Source: Trematomus loennbergii (lineage: Eukaryota > Chordata > Actinopteri > Perciformes > Nototheniidae). From it: 64,000 nt of DNA. The DNA is taken from assembly GCA_012861695.1 (NCBI GenBank), contig JAAOOA010000127.1, positions 20,296,255-20,360,254 on the forward strand, given 5' to 3'. The translations under genes were made by a program, and so were the position numbers. How positions within the stretch are numbered: the first letter of the stretch is position 1; every line of letters begins with the position of its first letter. The notes under the pieces are model-generated. The model was not told where the DNA came from. It did not search any database and saw only the letters and a program-made list of their open reading frames with translations. Positions 36,193 to 50,100 of the stretch are shown here, one piece after another.

Positions 36193-38323
36193 TCATTTCT
36201 GCTGGTAGAACGGACTGTCGAAGCGCTGTCCTGCTGCCGTTGTCTCAGCTCAGAGAACTGAGGCCGGGGACGGCCCCCCGCTGCTCCTCGCCCTCGGAGC
36301 CAGGCGTGGGCTCCCGGTGTGTGCTGAGCTTTGCATGCTGAACGCTCAAAGTCTGGGTGTGAGGTGTCTTTTTGGCAATTTCATTATAGACAGTCAGGTC
36401 AGAAACGTTCGGGGTGAGTCTACCAAACTCTCCCAGGTGACAGGCTGATGCAGCAGAGACAGAAAAAGGCTTCACCTGCTCCACTTTCCTCCCTGAGTAA
36501 GAGAGTGTGGAGGCCTGGAAGCCTGCGTCCGAGTCACTGCTGCTCATGCTCCAGTCCGTCCTCCTCTCGTCTCTGACAGGAGCCTCCTGGATGAGGAGCG
36601 GTTGGCTCTGTCGCTCTGAGTCAAGGCGGTTGACTCCATGCAGGCATAGCTCTCTGTTTTACTCCTCACAGACGCATCGACAAAATCCCCCTGCTTGAAT
36701 TCGTCTGCTGTGAAGGTTTGTAAGAGCGGAGATGTGCGTTACCAGCAGTTTTCAGTCTTGCATCTACTGCCGCTGCCTCCTTCTCAGTGGCAGGAAGGTC
36801 TTTGTGACTCGAAGGTTTCGTCCTCGGTGTGGCGACTTGTTTCTGCTCTGAAGTCTTTTCCCTGTGCGATCTCTCTGGCCTGATGTCAGGGAGCTCAGGG
36901 AGAGTCGACGGGTTCTTACTGAAACCTGCATTTCTACCTGTGAACACAGCCGTCAAACAACCAGTCAATACAAACCACATATTCACAGCACATTGACAAT
37001 TGAAAACCTAAAAGGAGACCTTGAATCAAGCAGTTTCTACTCGACAGGACTCACTTTGTAAGCTGTAGTTCTTTGAAGATTTAATTCTGACAGGTGTCTC
37101 CAGTACTTTAGCCATGGCTGCCAGCTTGCTAGCAGCATTCATTATTTTCTTCTCAGCCCTGCAGAGGACAGGAAGATCAATACAATTAGCCGGAGGAGTC
37201 CTGTGGAAGCAAGCAAACAAGTTGAGGACATTACGGTCTCTTGCCCTGTATTCTTTCCCCCGTCCTCCAGTAACTCCTGCAGACAGGTCAGATAATAGCG
37301 CCACATCCTCCTGGCCGTGTCCTGCCTCTCCCTCTGCACCTCCACGCGGATCATCTCTGCTGCTCGCTCTTGACTCTCCTGGAGGTAACGCAGCATGTCT
37401 CCTGCGGTAAAACACAGTTATGATCTGTCCTTTTCACTAGTTACATTTACATGAAAATAACTGATCAGATTCACAAGTGAAGACATAAATGAATATTATG
37501 GTACAGGACATCTAGTTTAGTCTTCTAGTCTCCTCAGTCCCTCCAGGGCAGTTTTATATTGAATTCTGGTGTGCCTGAATACAGAATATTTTAAATGTGC
37601 ACACAATAAACACATCCATTACCAACCTCTGATCTTTTCTACAGTCGTCACGTATTGCTGCTCCATCTCTTCCAGGCCTTGCGTATTTTGTTGGTGATCA
37701 GAACTCCTGCAAGCAAGAAAAAAACATATTCTTCCATTATTTAATCTAAATTAAATGTCAACCTGATCTTTGGTGTATTTTCAGCTATTTTCAGCTATTT
37801 GAAAGATTTCCCCCAAAACAAAGACAAGAAACCCTAAAGACTTTGCTGCTTTCTAGCAATTTGCCCTTACTTTTAATAGTCCAAGGGTTAATTACTATTT
37901 GGGATGGGTCAAATGTCTGGAGGGACTTCATTTGACTATTACTGGGAGTAAAAAGTCCAGCTTATGCTTGGCATCATTAAGATGACAGGTAATGCGAGAT
38001 GCTTGGTCCAAAAATCTAAAACCTTGTGTTGGATGGAATGTTAATCCCAAATGCAAAATGCATGAGCAAAAGCACTTAAAATAAGGGCCAACATTTGATA
38101 TAAAAAATATATACATTGGTTTAACTTTTAACTAACACGTCATATAACATCAGAACAAAACAATAAACTGGAGCAACAATATTTTATTTAGCTTCATTTG
38201 ACTTTGAACTGAAGATAAGAAACAATAAAAACACTAACCCTGAGGATTCTTTGGCTCTCTTCACCTCCTCCAGCTGCTGCAGATGTTCCTCCTTCATGGT
38301 TTTCAAGCTGCTTTCATGCTCAT
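36193..38323 (-). pseudogene. cep152: cep152 3-prime part, last five exons, partial copy 2
   Basis: Minus-strand exons 38239-38323, 37627-37706, 37245-37401, 37055-37158 and 36193-36937. The first four keep full length and phase, including the GC-donor intron (37159-37244). The terminal exon carries small indels (near 36224, 36646 and 36690), so the frame to the 'DSGFDSPF' end is broken. Upstream cep152 exons are missing, as in partial copy 1. Confidence 0.87.
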
Positions 38324-39966
38324 CTGCAACACAAAAGGTATGATAGTTTGTCAAATATTAACCCCACAATCCTGAGTCTCTACCGCCGTGAAAGTGGATT
38401 GAATAAGATGATAAAAAGGAGAGAAAGTTTTGTTTAGCACTGATTTACACATGCGACACCTCCAGGTTAAACCCGTTTACTGCAGTTTTATTATTCTGTT
38501 AATAATTGTAGAAAAGGACATTAAGTTCCAGCTGCAGAGACTGAAATCCACTGATTTATATTCATATCAGAAGTCATAATAACTATGGACGCACTGCTAA
38601 TGGCAACCTATACTATAATTCCGCAACTGAGCAGGGGGGGGGGGCGTGCTCTGCTTAAACTGAGCTGTTTTTGTCTGCTGATTTATGAGGAGGGGCCCAG
38701 CTACTAGTCTCACACAAGCACAAATATCAAGTGGTGAGGGTCTAATGTTCTTGAAAAGCCTCTTTGCTAGGGTTGTGGTTGTCCCATGTAATAAGCAGGG
38801 CTAAAACTAGATTTGCAGAAAATGAAATGTATGTCTTCAAACCAACAGACCAATAACCAGAAATTAATACATTTAAACCTAAAACTGAGTTAATTTGCTA
38901 ATTCTAAAGGTTGACGTACACAGAGAGAGAGGTCAAATGTACGTCACAAAAATAACCTGGGGCTTTCCTGCTGTGAGACTGAACTCCAAAGACTTAACAT
39001 GACTTGAGAATTTAAATAAAACAAAGTCTTGAGTTTTGACCCAACTAAATCCCTGAACAATATATTTTACAGACACAGCTTTGAACACATATTTAAATAC
39101 TATTAATTATTATTATTTGGTCAGAGCAATACAAAAAAGGCACTATGTTTCTGTACATAGCTGCTTTATGCTGCTTTGACACTCACTTGTACAAATGTCA
39201 CATATAAAGCCTAATCAAACACAAGGGAAGCCAAGAGAACTGTAAGTAGACACTGGAACAACACTGTGTGAAAGATACCAGACATTTGGTGTACATCACA
39301 TCCCTATGTCCTCAAAGGGGAGGTGAAATTAAAGAGACGTAGAAGAAGAGGACACACTCACCATACATAGGTGTGTTGCGATACAGGCCTTCCAAAATTG
39401 ACGATAACCTTGATATTTAAACTGTTGGGTTTATGATCCTAGTGATGCACAATTTTCAACCTGTGTTTTTCATCAAATAAGGACAAGATATAATCTTCTA
39501 TAATCTTCTTCGTGAAATAAATTTGACTAAAATGACAAATTATTAGTTTTGGCTAGACTAATTTGACTGAAATGTTCTATATAATCTGATGACTAAAAAA
39601 GACTCAACAGTTTTCATTGACAAAAAGTAGACTAAAATAATTAGTTTTCTTTGACTAAAATAAGACTAAAATGCTCAGACTTTTAGTCGACTAAAACTTG
39701 ACTAAATAAAAACAGGATGAAGGTGACTAAATATGACTAAAACTAAAAAGGAAATTTAACACAGGACTAAGACTAAAACTAAATAAAAAAATAGCTGACG
39801 AAATTAACACTAGTGTGAACCCAAAATTCCTCACCAGAAAATCGGCCCTTTTAATGTCGGTTCCCCATAGGCCAATCTTCCTTTCATAGAAGGTTTGGCG
39901 GAGGACAGGGCCACCAGAAAGTACCACAGCTTCTTGCATGTCCCCTAAAACACAGTTTTAGGGGAA
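38324..39966. other. Spacer between cep152 partial copy 2 and the DIRS block
   Basis: Copy of 17744-19387, including the 'GACTAAA'-rich stretch at about 39520-39815. No recognised gene. Confidence 0.55.
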
Positions 39967-41439
39967 TGGAAGCTCAGCTGTGTACTGACAGAATGGGTGG
40001 ACAGGTTACTGCGACTGGGTTACTCACTCCAGTTCTGCAGCCTCCCTCCTCCATTCAAGGGTGTAAGAGAGGCAAATCTATCATCCCAGGAGGAGATAGG
40101 TTTCCTTTCAACAGAAATTCAGGCCCTGTTGCAAAACAAGCTGTGTCTGTTGTGCACTCTCAGGACAGAGAAAAGGGGCTTTACTCCATGTACTTCCTGG
40201 TTTCCAAGAAGACAGGAGAATTCAGACCCGTTCTGGATCTTCGCATCCTGAATCAGCACATTGTCTGCAAAAAGTTCCATATGTTAACCATAAAACAATT
40301 ACTGGAACTGGTGCAGCCGGGCGATTGGTTCACAACCATCGACCTGAGGGACGCTTACTTTCATGTCAATTTTTTTGAGTTTTTGTGTTTTGCCTTCCAG
40401 GGGATAGCCTACGAGTACAACAGATTACCATTCGGCTATTCCCTATCCCCACGCACGTTCAGCAAATGTGTGACCACAGTGCTCCAGCCGCTTCGCAACC
40501 ATGGCATGAGGGTTTTATTTATCTCAACGACCTCATAGTCATGGCCAGGTCCAGGGAATGGGCAATGTTCCACACAGCCCAATTGATCTTACACCTAACC
40601 AAGTTGGGGTTTGCGGTCAATTGGAAGAAGAGCAATCCCATACCTCACCAGCAAGTGGGGTATCTGGGGATTTTGCTCAATGTAGCCCCCATCGAGAGCG
40701 AGGTGTACACCCCATCGAGAAGGAGGGCAGGCTACATGCCACTCTGTCAGAGGACAGACAGACGTGGTGCGAGGAAGGGAGTCTAGAGCCTCTGTCCTGT
40801 ACATTGGGCTCTATTCTATCCAAGCTATAGCTACTGGTGGAAACGGGGCTTGCTCATGCCACAGTCAAGGTGTATGCAGCTGCCATCTCGTCCTGTCATG
40901 CGGGATTTGTCGGCGGACCAGTCTTTAGCCAACCGCTTATGAAGCGTTTTTTGCAGGGGATCAGGAGACAGCGCCCAGTGGTGCATGTCTCCACCCCGCA
41001 ATGGGAACTCTCATTGGGGCTCGAGGCTTTGGTTACAGAACCGTTTGAGCCTCTGGAGCTCTCCTCCCTGTAGGCGCTATCATTGAGAGAGAGAGAGAAG
41101 CAAAAAGAAACAGCTTTGTTGCTTGCTTTGACTTCTGCCAAGAGAGTATGCGAACTGACCGCTCTATCGGTGCACCCGAGTTGCCTTCTGGTTCGTGGTG
41201 GCCGTAGCAGGGCGACACTCAGACCGAACCCCTCCTCTGTTCCCAAGAACCCTAGGAGTTCTTCCAGGTGGAGGGCTATACAGCTAGATGGCTTTAGTCG
41301 TCCACCTATGCACGGCGGCGTCTTGGTCTACGCCAGGCTCGTTCATAAGGTAAGTATCTCTTAGACATGTCTGGCTCCCTTTTCATCGTCGGTGCTTGCT
41401 GGGGCAACACAGGACTGGTGAAAGGAGGAGGGCTGTGGG
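39967..41439 (+). mobile_element. DIRS-type retrotransposon remnant, unit 2/3 junction
   Basis: Copy of 19388-20858. Here the first half of the reverse transcriptase is in one frame (39966-40538, 190 codons) because the base missing near 19690 is present. The frame still breaks before the YLND box. Recombinase remains are at 40837-41364. Interrupted by the hAT element at 41440. Confidence 0.8.
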
Positions 41440-42375
41440 CAGAGTTGGGTGTAATATTATTACAGTAACGCGTTACTTTGTAACGCCTTACTGTAATAAT
41501 ATTACTTTTATCGGTAACGGAGTAGTGTAACGCGTTACTTTTATAATTCAGTAATCACACTACAGTTACTAACATTGCCCCGACACGCGTTACTTCGTTA
41601 CTTTTATAAAATCAGTCATAATCACACTGACAGACAAGAGGGGTTTCCGCCGCAGGTTTATATGTACGTAATCTGCGCGACTCGCGAGTTCACATCTCCG
41701 CGTGCAGTGCTGCATAAACATGGCTGAGTCAGCGATAGCTTTCGAGGGGTGGAGGTATGCCCATTATTTTGAGTTCGTCCGAAGAATATACAGGAATGTG
41801 ACGGTGAGGTGCAAACTGTGTCCAGGCCAGAAGCTGTTATACACTGCTGCAAACACCACGTCAAACCTCAATGAACACATGCTAAGGTGAAGCTAATAGC
41901 TAAGGACCGGACCCCCGAATCCAGAGTGAGGATGTTGTGAGTCGCCACCGCCGACTCTGAAGCAGCACAAATGAGAATTTGGAGGACCGGTAACCAAAGC
42001 AGAGATGGACAGGCTTGTAGCATCCTTCATAGTAGAGGTAATGTTGCCCATTTGCACAGTGGAATCACCATCGCATCGTTCAGAGATATACTGCGCAAAA
42101 TACAGATAGCAGGAGACAGAGGACAGCCATAGTCAGAGCTATCTGGATCAGTCTTATGCGACAATGGAAACTGAACTAAAGAGAACATTTGAAACTTTAG
42201 CAGTCTGGTGATCTGCCTGTAGGGAGGGGCGGGCCGGCCCTGCGAGTAAAGTAACGAGTAAAGTAACGAGTTACTTTATGTAGAGAGTAACGAAGTAGTG
42301 TAATATATTACTTATTTTTAAAGTAATATGTAATATGTAATATATTACTTTTTTTTAGTAACGACCCCATCTCTG
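41440..42375 (+). mobile_element. Non-autonomous hAT transposon with a BED-finger remnant, unit 3
   Basis: Copy of 276-1209, with TSD GCTGTGGG on both sides (41432-41439 and 42376-42383). The BED-finger frame at 41702-41890 has one change (Asp to Tyr in 'RRIYRNV'). Confidence 0.88.
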
Positions 42376-42646
42376 GCTGTGGGTCAGTAAGCTGTATCTG
42401 ACCCCCAGGGACATAATGCACTTACGTTGTCCCATGCTCCTTAGGGACCTGGGAAACGTGGTGCGCAGTAAGCCCCATATACAGGGCTGGAAGGCGGGGA
42501 GAGCCTTCCCCACTACGGTCCATGCACACTCTACACGAGGTAAGCGTGTGTGAGTGTGGGGGATATGGTGCACTTGCGTTCTCCCCATGCTCCTTAGGGA
42601 CCTGGGAAACGTAGTGTGCAGTGTATAGTCACTTGCGCTGGCACCT
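42376..42646 (+). mobile_element. Probable DIRS 3-prime tail, unit 3
   Basis: Copy of 1210-1480 with the same internal direct repeat. Confidence 0.5.
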
Positions 42647-44112
42647 GCATGGTGGAGCTATGGGCTTATTCAGACCAATTAGGCTCTACCCAGCCAAGTA
42701 AGCTGCGGCCCCGACTTCTCCACGGTCACAACCGGATCATAGGAAGTTGGGGTGCGGTGGCTGTTAACCAAAGGCCGGTCAGGGGCAGTGTGGTAAATCG
42801 CCAGAACGCCGACACCTCCTCGTCACTCCACCGCTCCCATGTTTTTTTTTGTGTTGCCATAAATTAGTCTCTGTCCGTTGGTGCGTGGGGCTAATGCTAA
42901 TGCTAATAATGCTAATGCCACAAATACAATGGCGGCTTCACAAAACTTTTCTGAGTTTTACGGGCCGTGGTTTGCAATTCGCCCAGCCAATCAGAACTGG
43001 GGCACTTTTTCCCCCCAGGATAGTACCACCTCTCAGCAGGCACTAAAAATGGGGGTAAAAGTTCCCGGCACTAAGTACTCTTTTTGGTGTGAACGCAACA
43101 TAAGGGGTACTAACGGAACTAAAGGGGAAAAGTACGGGGAAAAGTACTCCGGTGTGAACGCGGCTCTTGATGAGAAACTCTAAGAAATGATTGGGGAATC
43201 ACTCCGGAGTGGAGTCATGACGACTGGATCTGAATTATTTGTTTGTATTGGGTGGTTTGTGTTCCAGCTTTCGATCAGCAACTATATATCCATAATCCAC
43301 CAGTTAAAGGAAATACAACTAATGTGTTGTGTTATATTAGCTGTACAATTTACCACATATGGTGTTCTTAGTTTCCATACCTCCTGTGTTTTACGAGCGA
43401 CTTATCAAGTCTTGGCAAACGGCATAAAACACGATTAAACGTGATAGTATATAAAACCATGATCGTATCTACAACCTATAGAAATGCAAAACGGCGTCAG
43501 TTTAGACGTAATTCTGTCCTCCTGCTTACCGCATCATTTATGAGAAAACATTTCATAACATTAACACAACATATTCGAGGTGGTTTTAAATAACATATCC
43601 GTATTTATTTATTTCTCCAAGTTATGTTTTTGTGTGCACTGAGGAGTCGCAAACAGGCGTTTGTTTAATCATTTTAAGAATGGCTTTAATCAATGTTTGA
43701 AAATGAATTCTTCATATATGATAAATGAGGTAACATTTTATTTATGGTATTATTTCCACATATTTCTCTCCATTCTTCCTTCTGCCAACGGTGTCGCAGT
43801 TTCTCGTCTCTCCCGTTTTTGTGCTTAGTGCGTACGCATGGGTTAGAGTTTGCGTAGAGGACCGCACATTTTCCCGTCAAGTTAGTATTTTATAAATCGC
43901 AAACATTGCGTAGAAACTATAACTATGAAAAAACTATAACATTTCATCTCAAATCAAACAGGCTTTTTACAGGAGGATTTAAGTCAAATAGTAATAAACA
44001 TATGAAATTACTGAAAAAGTAGAAGTACACATTTTAACCAATATGATAAAATCGCAAGACTCCACTGGACATCAGAGGTGGCTGATATGTGGCAATGCAT
44101 CAGGTGAAGACT
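42647..44112. other. Spacer downstream of slc27a2 copy 3, no gene seen
   Basis: Copy of 1481-2946. No convincing coding frame. Confidence 0.5.
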
Positions 44113-47100
44113 TTACATTTTGATCTGGCCTGATGTGATCAAGTTACATTTGTCCACGGTAAGTGGGACGTAACTCTTGTCTTTTTCATCCAGAAAGTAG
44201 AGTGGGTCGGTGATTTGATTTGGGTTGAAACCCTCCGCCACCAGCTTCATCTTCAAATGCTTAAATGTGCCTGTAACATCCAAGGAGCTCTGTAATCACA
44301 GAACAATGAGTTATTAAGGGAAGGAAAGAATAAAAGGCTATAAACCAAAGCAATCTAGTAAAGTATAGAAAATACTGGAGTTGAAGTACCTGAATCCTCA
44401 GGAATCGTGGCCTTGCGTAGGCCGGCAGGAAGTTTTCAACATGTTTGAAAACAGCTGCCGAGTCAAATCTGAGTCCTTCAGTTAAGTTAATGGCAGCCAT
44501 TCCTGCTCTCCCCTCATGACCTGGAATAAGTTAAACAGAAGTGAAATAAACATATTCTGCAGAGGTCATTTCAGCTTGAGCTTCAAAAAAATTACAAAAA
44601 TTACAAATTGTGAGCAGGGAATGAATGTTATCAGGTTGCATGTGAAGGAGTAAAGTGACGTTACAAAAATTGCTTTGATGTCCTTCGCAGGAGGACTGTG
44701 TAAAAAAAAATGACAACATTGAAATATCACTTGATATTATATTGAGTAGCAATGCCCCTTGTGGAAACCAGAAAAATAGCATGCATTTAACTTGTAGGCA
44801 GAACATGTCTCAATCTAGTTGAAAACAGTACAAACTACAATTGTGAAGCAAGGGCTCTAGATTGTAAGCCTGTTACAATATAATGCTATAATGGATCATA
44901 AACGGATATTTTAATAGGTAAGAACAGGTACATTTTTGTTTTAAATGTCCGAAAGTCGGTTTTTCCACTGCACAATTTATTAAATACTTTTTATATCGGA
45001 GGTTTTTCAACTAATGTCCAAGTTGATGCCAACTGCAATTGTCGACCATGTTAGTGAGCAGAACAAATCATAGGGTAAAATTAAAATAACGACTTCCCCC
45101 ATGTTTTCTGGAAAGCTTTTCAGCTCACCTATTTGCACTTTGCCCTGACTGCTTTACATAACCAGGGTCCTAGTTAAGCAAGTGTGAATACCTGCTATAC
45201 AGAAAGGGGTAATAAAATGTTACTGACTGTTTACTGAACAACACCTGTACACTCCAATATAAACCTGGCAGACCTGGCGCAATATAAAATACAACACTGT
45301 GGTATTGAATTATAAACTTGTGTGATCAAAGACCGTCTCTGTAAATTAGACAGGCCATTACTCAACAGAACCCGTTGATGCTGATTATTTAATGATGAAA
45401 ACAACAGTAAGTTGCGGCTGTAGGTAACTTCACTGTTTCTGCTCATCACTTTTCTGCTGTGACAGAAAGAACAAAGAGAAGATATACAGTGAGGTTACCT
45501 GGCACTTCCACTCCATAAACGTTGGCTTCTTTAATGCAGTCAACCATCGTGATCACGTCAGCCACCTCAGTTGTAGCCACGTTCTCTCCTTTCCATCTAG
45601 CATTGGAAACAAACACACATTAACGCGTGTTCAAGGTCTTTGAACGTCAAACATCAGGTGGCTGAAACTCCAAGATGCACTCACCTGAAAGTGTCTCCCA
45701 CTCGATCCTGAAAGTAGATGAAGTTATCCTCCTCAATGCGCAGCAGGTCACCAGTGTTGAAGTACAAGTCTCCTTTCCTCAGGACGTCATGCAGCCTCTT
45801 CTTCTCAGACTGCTGCAGGTCTCCCATATACCCGAGAACGGAGCCATCAAGGATATTTCAGAAACCAAGAGTCCAGGCTCACCTGCAGTTAGTTCATCAC
45901 AATCATGACCCGTACTCACTATAGCACAAGGTGAAATATATACACATATGTACGTGTTTGGAATATATACACACACATATACTGGTGTGTGACCTTATAC
46001 ATAAATGTAGGAGCCACATTTGAAGTAGTAGTTTCTGTGTTTATTACGGGACATGTTTTTGAGTCACTTTAGGTGGTGGGCGTGTCTAAGGATTTGTGTG
46101 GTGACGTTTGCGGTTATATCCGGTTGCTTTTACCTGCACACTTTGTGATAGATGGAGGGGGAGTGAACTGGAGAAGGACAATTTTGTTGACCGCACGCAA
46201 CGCACCCACGCACGCACGGACGCATGCACACATGCACGCATAATATACATATGGATATGGACTATTGAACTTTTGCTAAGAAAATAAAAGGTCAAACGCA
46301 TACTGTTTGGAAAGACTGAGTTTTTGCGCGTCCACAGTGTTTTTTCTCTTGTTTAGTCCCTCGCGGCACTTTGTTTGAAAGTTTACTGCCGCAATATTAA
46401 GTCAACAAAAGACTTGTACCACAGCGTGGATCTACGGAAATCGAGGATATATACGGGGATTCCTAGGATCGAGCTGGAACGCTGTGGAATTAAAAGGAAA
46501 CATTGAAACGCCGTTATCGCCGCTGTATTGGAGAGCGGCTTAAGGAAACTAACTTCAGCGTGCTGCCGCGGAGGATAAAGACTGACGGACAATCCACACA
46601 GCAAGGAGCGAGCGGTATGTAACTTCTTCATTCATGCTGTGTAAATGTTTGTTTGAACACAGTGTGAATAAGTTACTGCTGCGTGTCCATTGGGGACTGA
46701 CTTTTGCTTGCGTGTGGTGGTTTGTGACGCTAGAGGTTGTCTATTGTCGGCAGCAGTGATTTACTGAGCGTTTGGTTGTGTGGATTGGAGCATTTGTTGT
46801 TCATTCATTAAAACATTAAAGGGATATGTCAATAAGTGGATCAAATTCAGATGTCAATGTGGCAAAAATGGATGAACAGAAGAGAGAGTTGATACTCACT
46901 GCCAAGGCTTTGGCAAATAAAATGGAAAAGCTCCAAAAGGAACGTCAATCAAAGGTTCACAAAATGAAAAGTGTGATTAAGACAATGAAGGATCTCATGC
47001 AAAGGGATGACAACGCCTCACAAATACAAACTCAACTTGAGCATTTAATTCAACTGGTTAAAGAAACCACCCTGTTACACAAGTCTGTAATTCCTCTTCT

Positions 47101-50100
47101 TCCTGCAGACGAACAGGAAACCAAAGCTGAGGCTGACATGGCCGCTCTCTTGGCACGACAAAGGTTATTAAAAGACAAACATGCATTGGATGAACAAGAG
47201 GAAGAGCAAGAGGAAGAGCTCAGGAAAAAGAAGGAACAGCTCAGGAAAAAGAGGGAGCAACTGGAAATGGAAGTGGAAATAGCGCATCAAGGGCTAAAAT
47301 GAATGTGCTAAGACGCTCTGGAAGGTCTCGTGCTGCAAGTGACACATCTGTGAGTCCCAATGGCATGCATTCTTATTTGGAAAGGGGACGAAAGGAAGCC
47401 ATACTCAGTGCTGGAGCAAAAACATTTGTGCCTGACACAAACAGGCCTACAGGTGGTCAGTCTGACGTACAGTTTTTGCACAGAGAACATGAAGCAGAAT
47501 ATGGACATCTGCAACATCAAGCCACAAGAAGCTCAGAGGCCAATATACATCAAAGTTCATCACAATCACATCCACAGTTACAGCAACAAAGCAATCACCC
47601 AGCAGCACCGGCACCAAGCAGCAGTGCTCAGAATCCTTTAATTAATGTCTTGGAAAGACAAAATGAAATAACATCCATGTTGGTTCAGCAACAGTCTCTT
47701 TCTTTTCTGCCTAAAAGAGAAATTCAGATTTTTGATGGCTCTCCGTTTCAATATCAAGCATTCATAAGAGCTTTTGAGCACAGCATTGAGGAGAAGACTC
47801 ACAACCCTAAAGACTGCCTGTATTTTCTCGAACAGTACACCAGGGGGCAGCCTTTGGAGCTTGTCAGAAGCTGTCAGCATATGGCCCATGACAGAGGATA
47901 TGCCAAAGCAAAGGCTTTGCTACAGGAGCATTTTGGTAATGCACAGAAAATTGTTTCGGCCTACATGGAAAAGGCTCTTTCATGGCAGCCAATAAAAGTA
48001 GAAGATGTGCGAGCTCTGCAAGCTTACGGTCTCTTTCTGAGAGGATGCTGCAACGTCATGGAAGAGTTTGAATACATGTGTGAGTTGAACATGCCTAGCA
48101 ATATGCTAGCCATCATAAAAAAGTTGCCCTACAAATATAGGGACAAATGGAGAACTCTGGCCTATGACTTACAGAAAAGGCAGGGCCGGAGAGCTACATT
48201 CATGGATATTGTTAATTTCATTGAAAGACAGGTGGATATTGTGAGCGATCCACTGTTTGGAGATATACAGGATACTCCACCAGCAGCCAACAAAGATGTG
48301 AGGAAAGCTAAGTTTGAACCTCGTTCAAGGATGAGGGGAAGCAGCTTTGCTACTACTATTACGACAGCGGAAAAGAAAGTGGAACCTGAAATAAGAATGA
48401 AGGAGAGAGGCTCACTAGGTACAAGTGTTTGCCTGTTTTGTGGAGGTAGACATATACTGGATCTGTGTTTTCAACTGGAAAGAAAGGCTCATAGTGAGAA
48501 AATCGCTTTCTTAAGGGAACACGGTGTGTGTTTTGGATGCTTGTGTATTGGGCACATGAGTAAAGACTGTAGGAAACGCCTCTCGTGCAAAGTATGCAGT
48601 CTGAAGCACCCAAGCATACTTCATATCTATCAGAAAGAGAAAGAAACTGACACAATGCAAGCTAAAGGAAAAGCTATAAGCAGTGCTCTTATCTCCGTTC
48701 AGTCCAGTGGTCTTACAGGGGCCGGTGAGCCAGATTGTACTCTCTCCATAGTGCCTATTCAAGTAAAGTCTAAGAAGGGACATGAAACATTCCTAACATA
48801 TGCCTTCCTGGATCCTGGGAGCTCAGCATCATTCTGCACGGAGCGGCTGATGAACAAACTGAATCTCAGGGGAAGAAGAACAGACATTCTCCTTCGGACA
48901 ATGGGTCAGGAGAAAATAGTTGGAAGTCACATTGTTTCTGACCTGCATGTGGCTGGATTAGACAGCAGTCATTATTGTGAGCTGCCTGACACCTACACCC
49001 AGAAAACTATGCCAGTTCATCGAGGCAACATTCCTCGGCAGAAAGACCTTCAGAGATGGCCTCACCTGAAACATGTAATGATTACTGAGATTGATTCAGA
49101 TGTGGACCTGTTGATTGGGACTAATGTTCCTGAGGCACTGGAGCCATGGGAAGTTATTCGGAGTGTAGACGGGGGCCCATATGCAGTCAAAACTATGCTG
49201 GGTTGGACTGTCAATGGACCTCTCAGAGGAGACAGGAGTAGTGAAATACTTGTGGACAGCCAGATGTCACTGTCAATAGGATATCTGTTGCAAACCTTGA
49301 AGATCTGTGGAAGCAGCAGCTAAAGGCTGATTTCCCTGAATGCAGTCAGGATGAGCAGATGGGACCGTCAAGAGAGGACTGTCACTTTATGGAGTACGTC
49401 ACAAAGTCTGCTAAGTTGATGGATGGCCATTACTGCATTGGCTTACCTTTAAGGAAAAGGGATGTTAGTATGCCAAACAACAGGAGAGTAGCAGAACAAC
49501 GTACACTGAGCCTCAAGAGAAGGTTTGATAAAGATGCTTCATTTCATGCTGATTACACCGCTTTCATGAATGACATCCTTTCAAAGGGCTATGCAGAGAA
49601 AGTGCAAGTTGTGGATCTGGAACGCAGTGACGGCAGGGTATGGTATATACCACACCATGGTGTATACCACCCAAAGAAGAAAAAGATCAGGGTCGTATTT
49701 GACTGTGCAGCTACATTCCAGGGAACATCGCTGAATGCGCAGCTCCTACAGGGACCAGATCTTACCAGCACACTGGTTGGAGTCATGACAAGATTCAGAA
49801 AGGAACCTGTTGTACTCATGGCAGACATTGAAGCCATGTTTCATCAGGTTCGAGTACCAGCTGAGGATTCAGATCTGTTGAGGTTTCTCTGGTGGCCAAA
49901 TGGAGATCATCATCAGAACTTAGAAGAGCACAGAATGGTTGCACATCTGTTTGGAGCTACATCGTCGCCAAGTTGTGCTAGTTTTGCCCTTAGAAAGTGT
50001 GCAGAGGACCATCGGGAGCAGTTCAGCCCCAAAGTAATCAACACTGTCCTGCACAATTTCTATGTTGATGATTGTCTAACATCTGTGGTCTCAGAGGAGG

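Larger units (their letters stand above)
20584..41164. repeat. Tandem segmental duplication, unit 2
   Basis: This 20,581-bp unit repeats unit 1 in order and orientation. Differences are mainly one-base indels, a few substitutions and microsatellite or homopolymer length changes (for example the G run of about 24 near 10060 is 8 here). It shares with unit 1 the exon-1 frame break of slc27a2, the 208-bp and 1.1-kb insertions, and the segment of about 1.6 kb that follows the fifth-from-last cep152 exon. Confidence 0.96.

Noticed and set aside
48359..48783. Minus-strand frames inside the BEL element
   Set aside because: Shadows of ORF2, which carries the zinc knuckles and protease motif on the plus strand.
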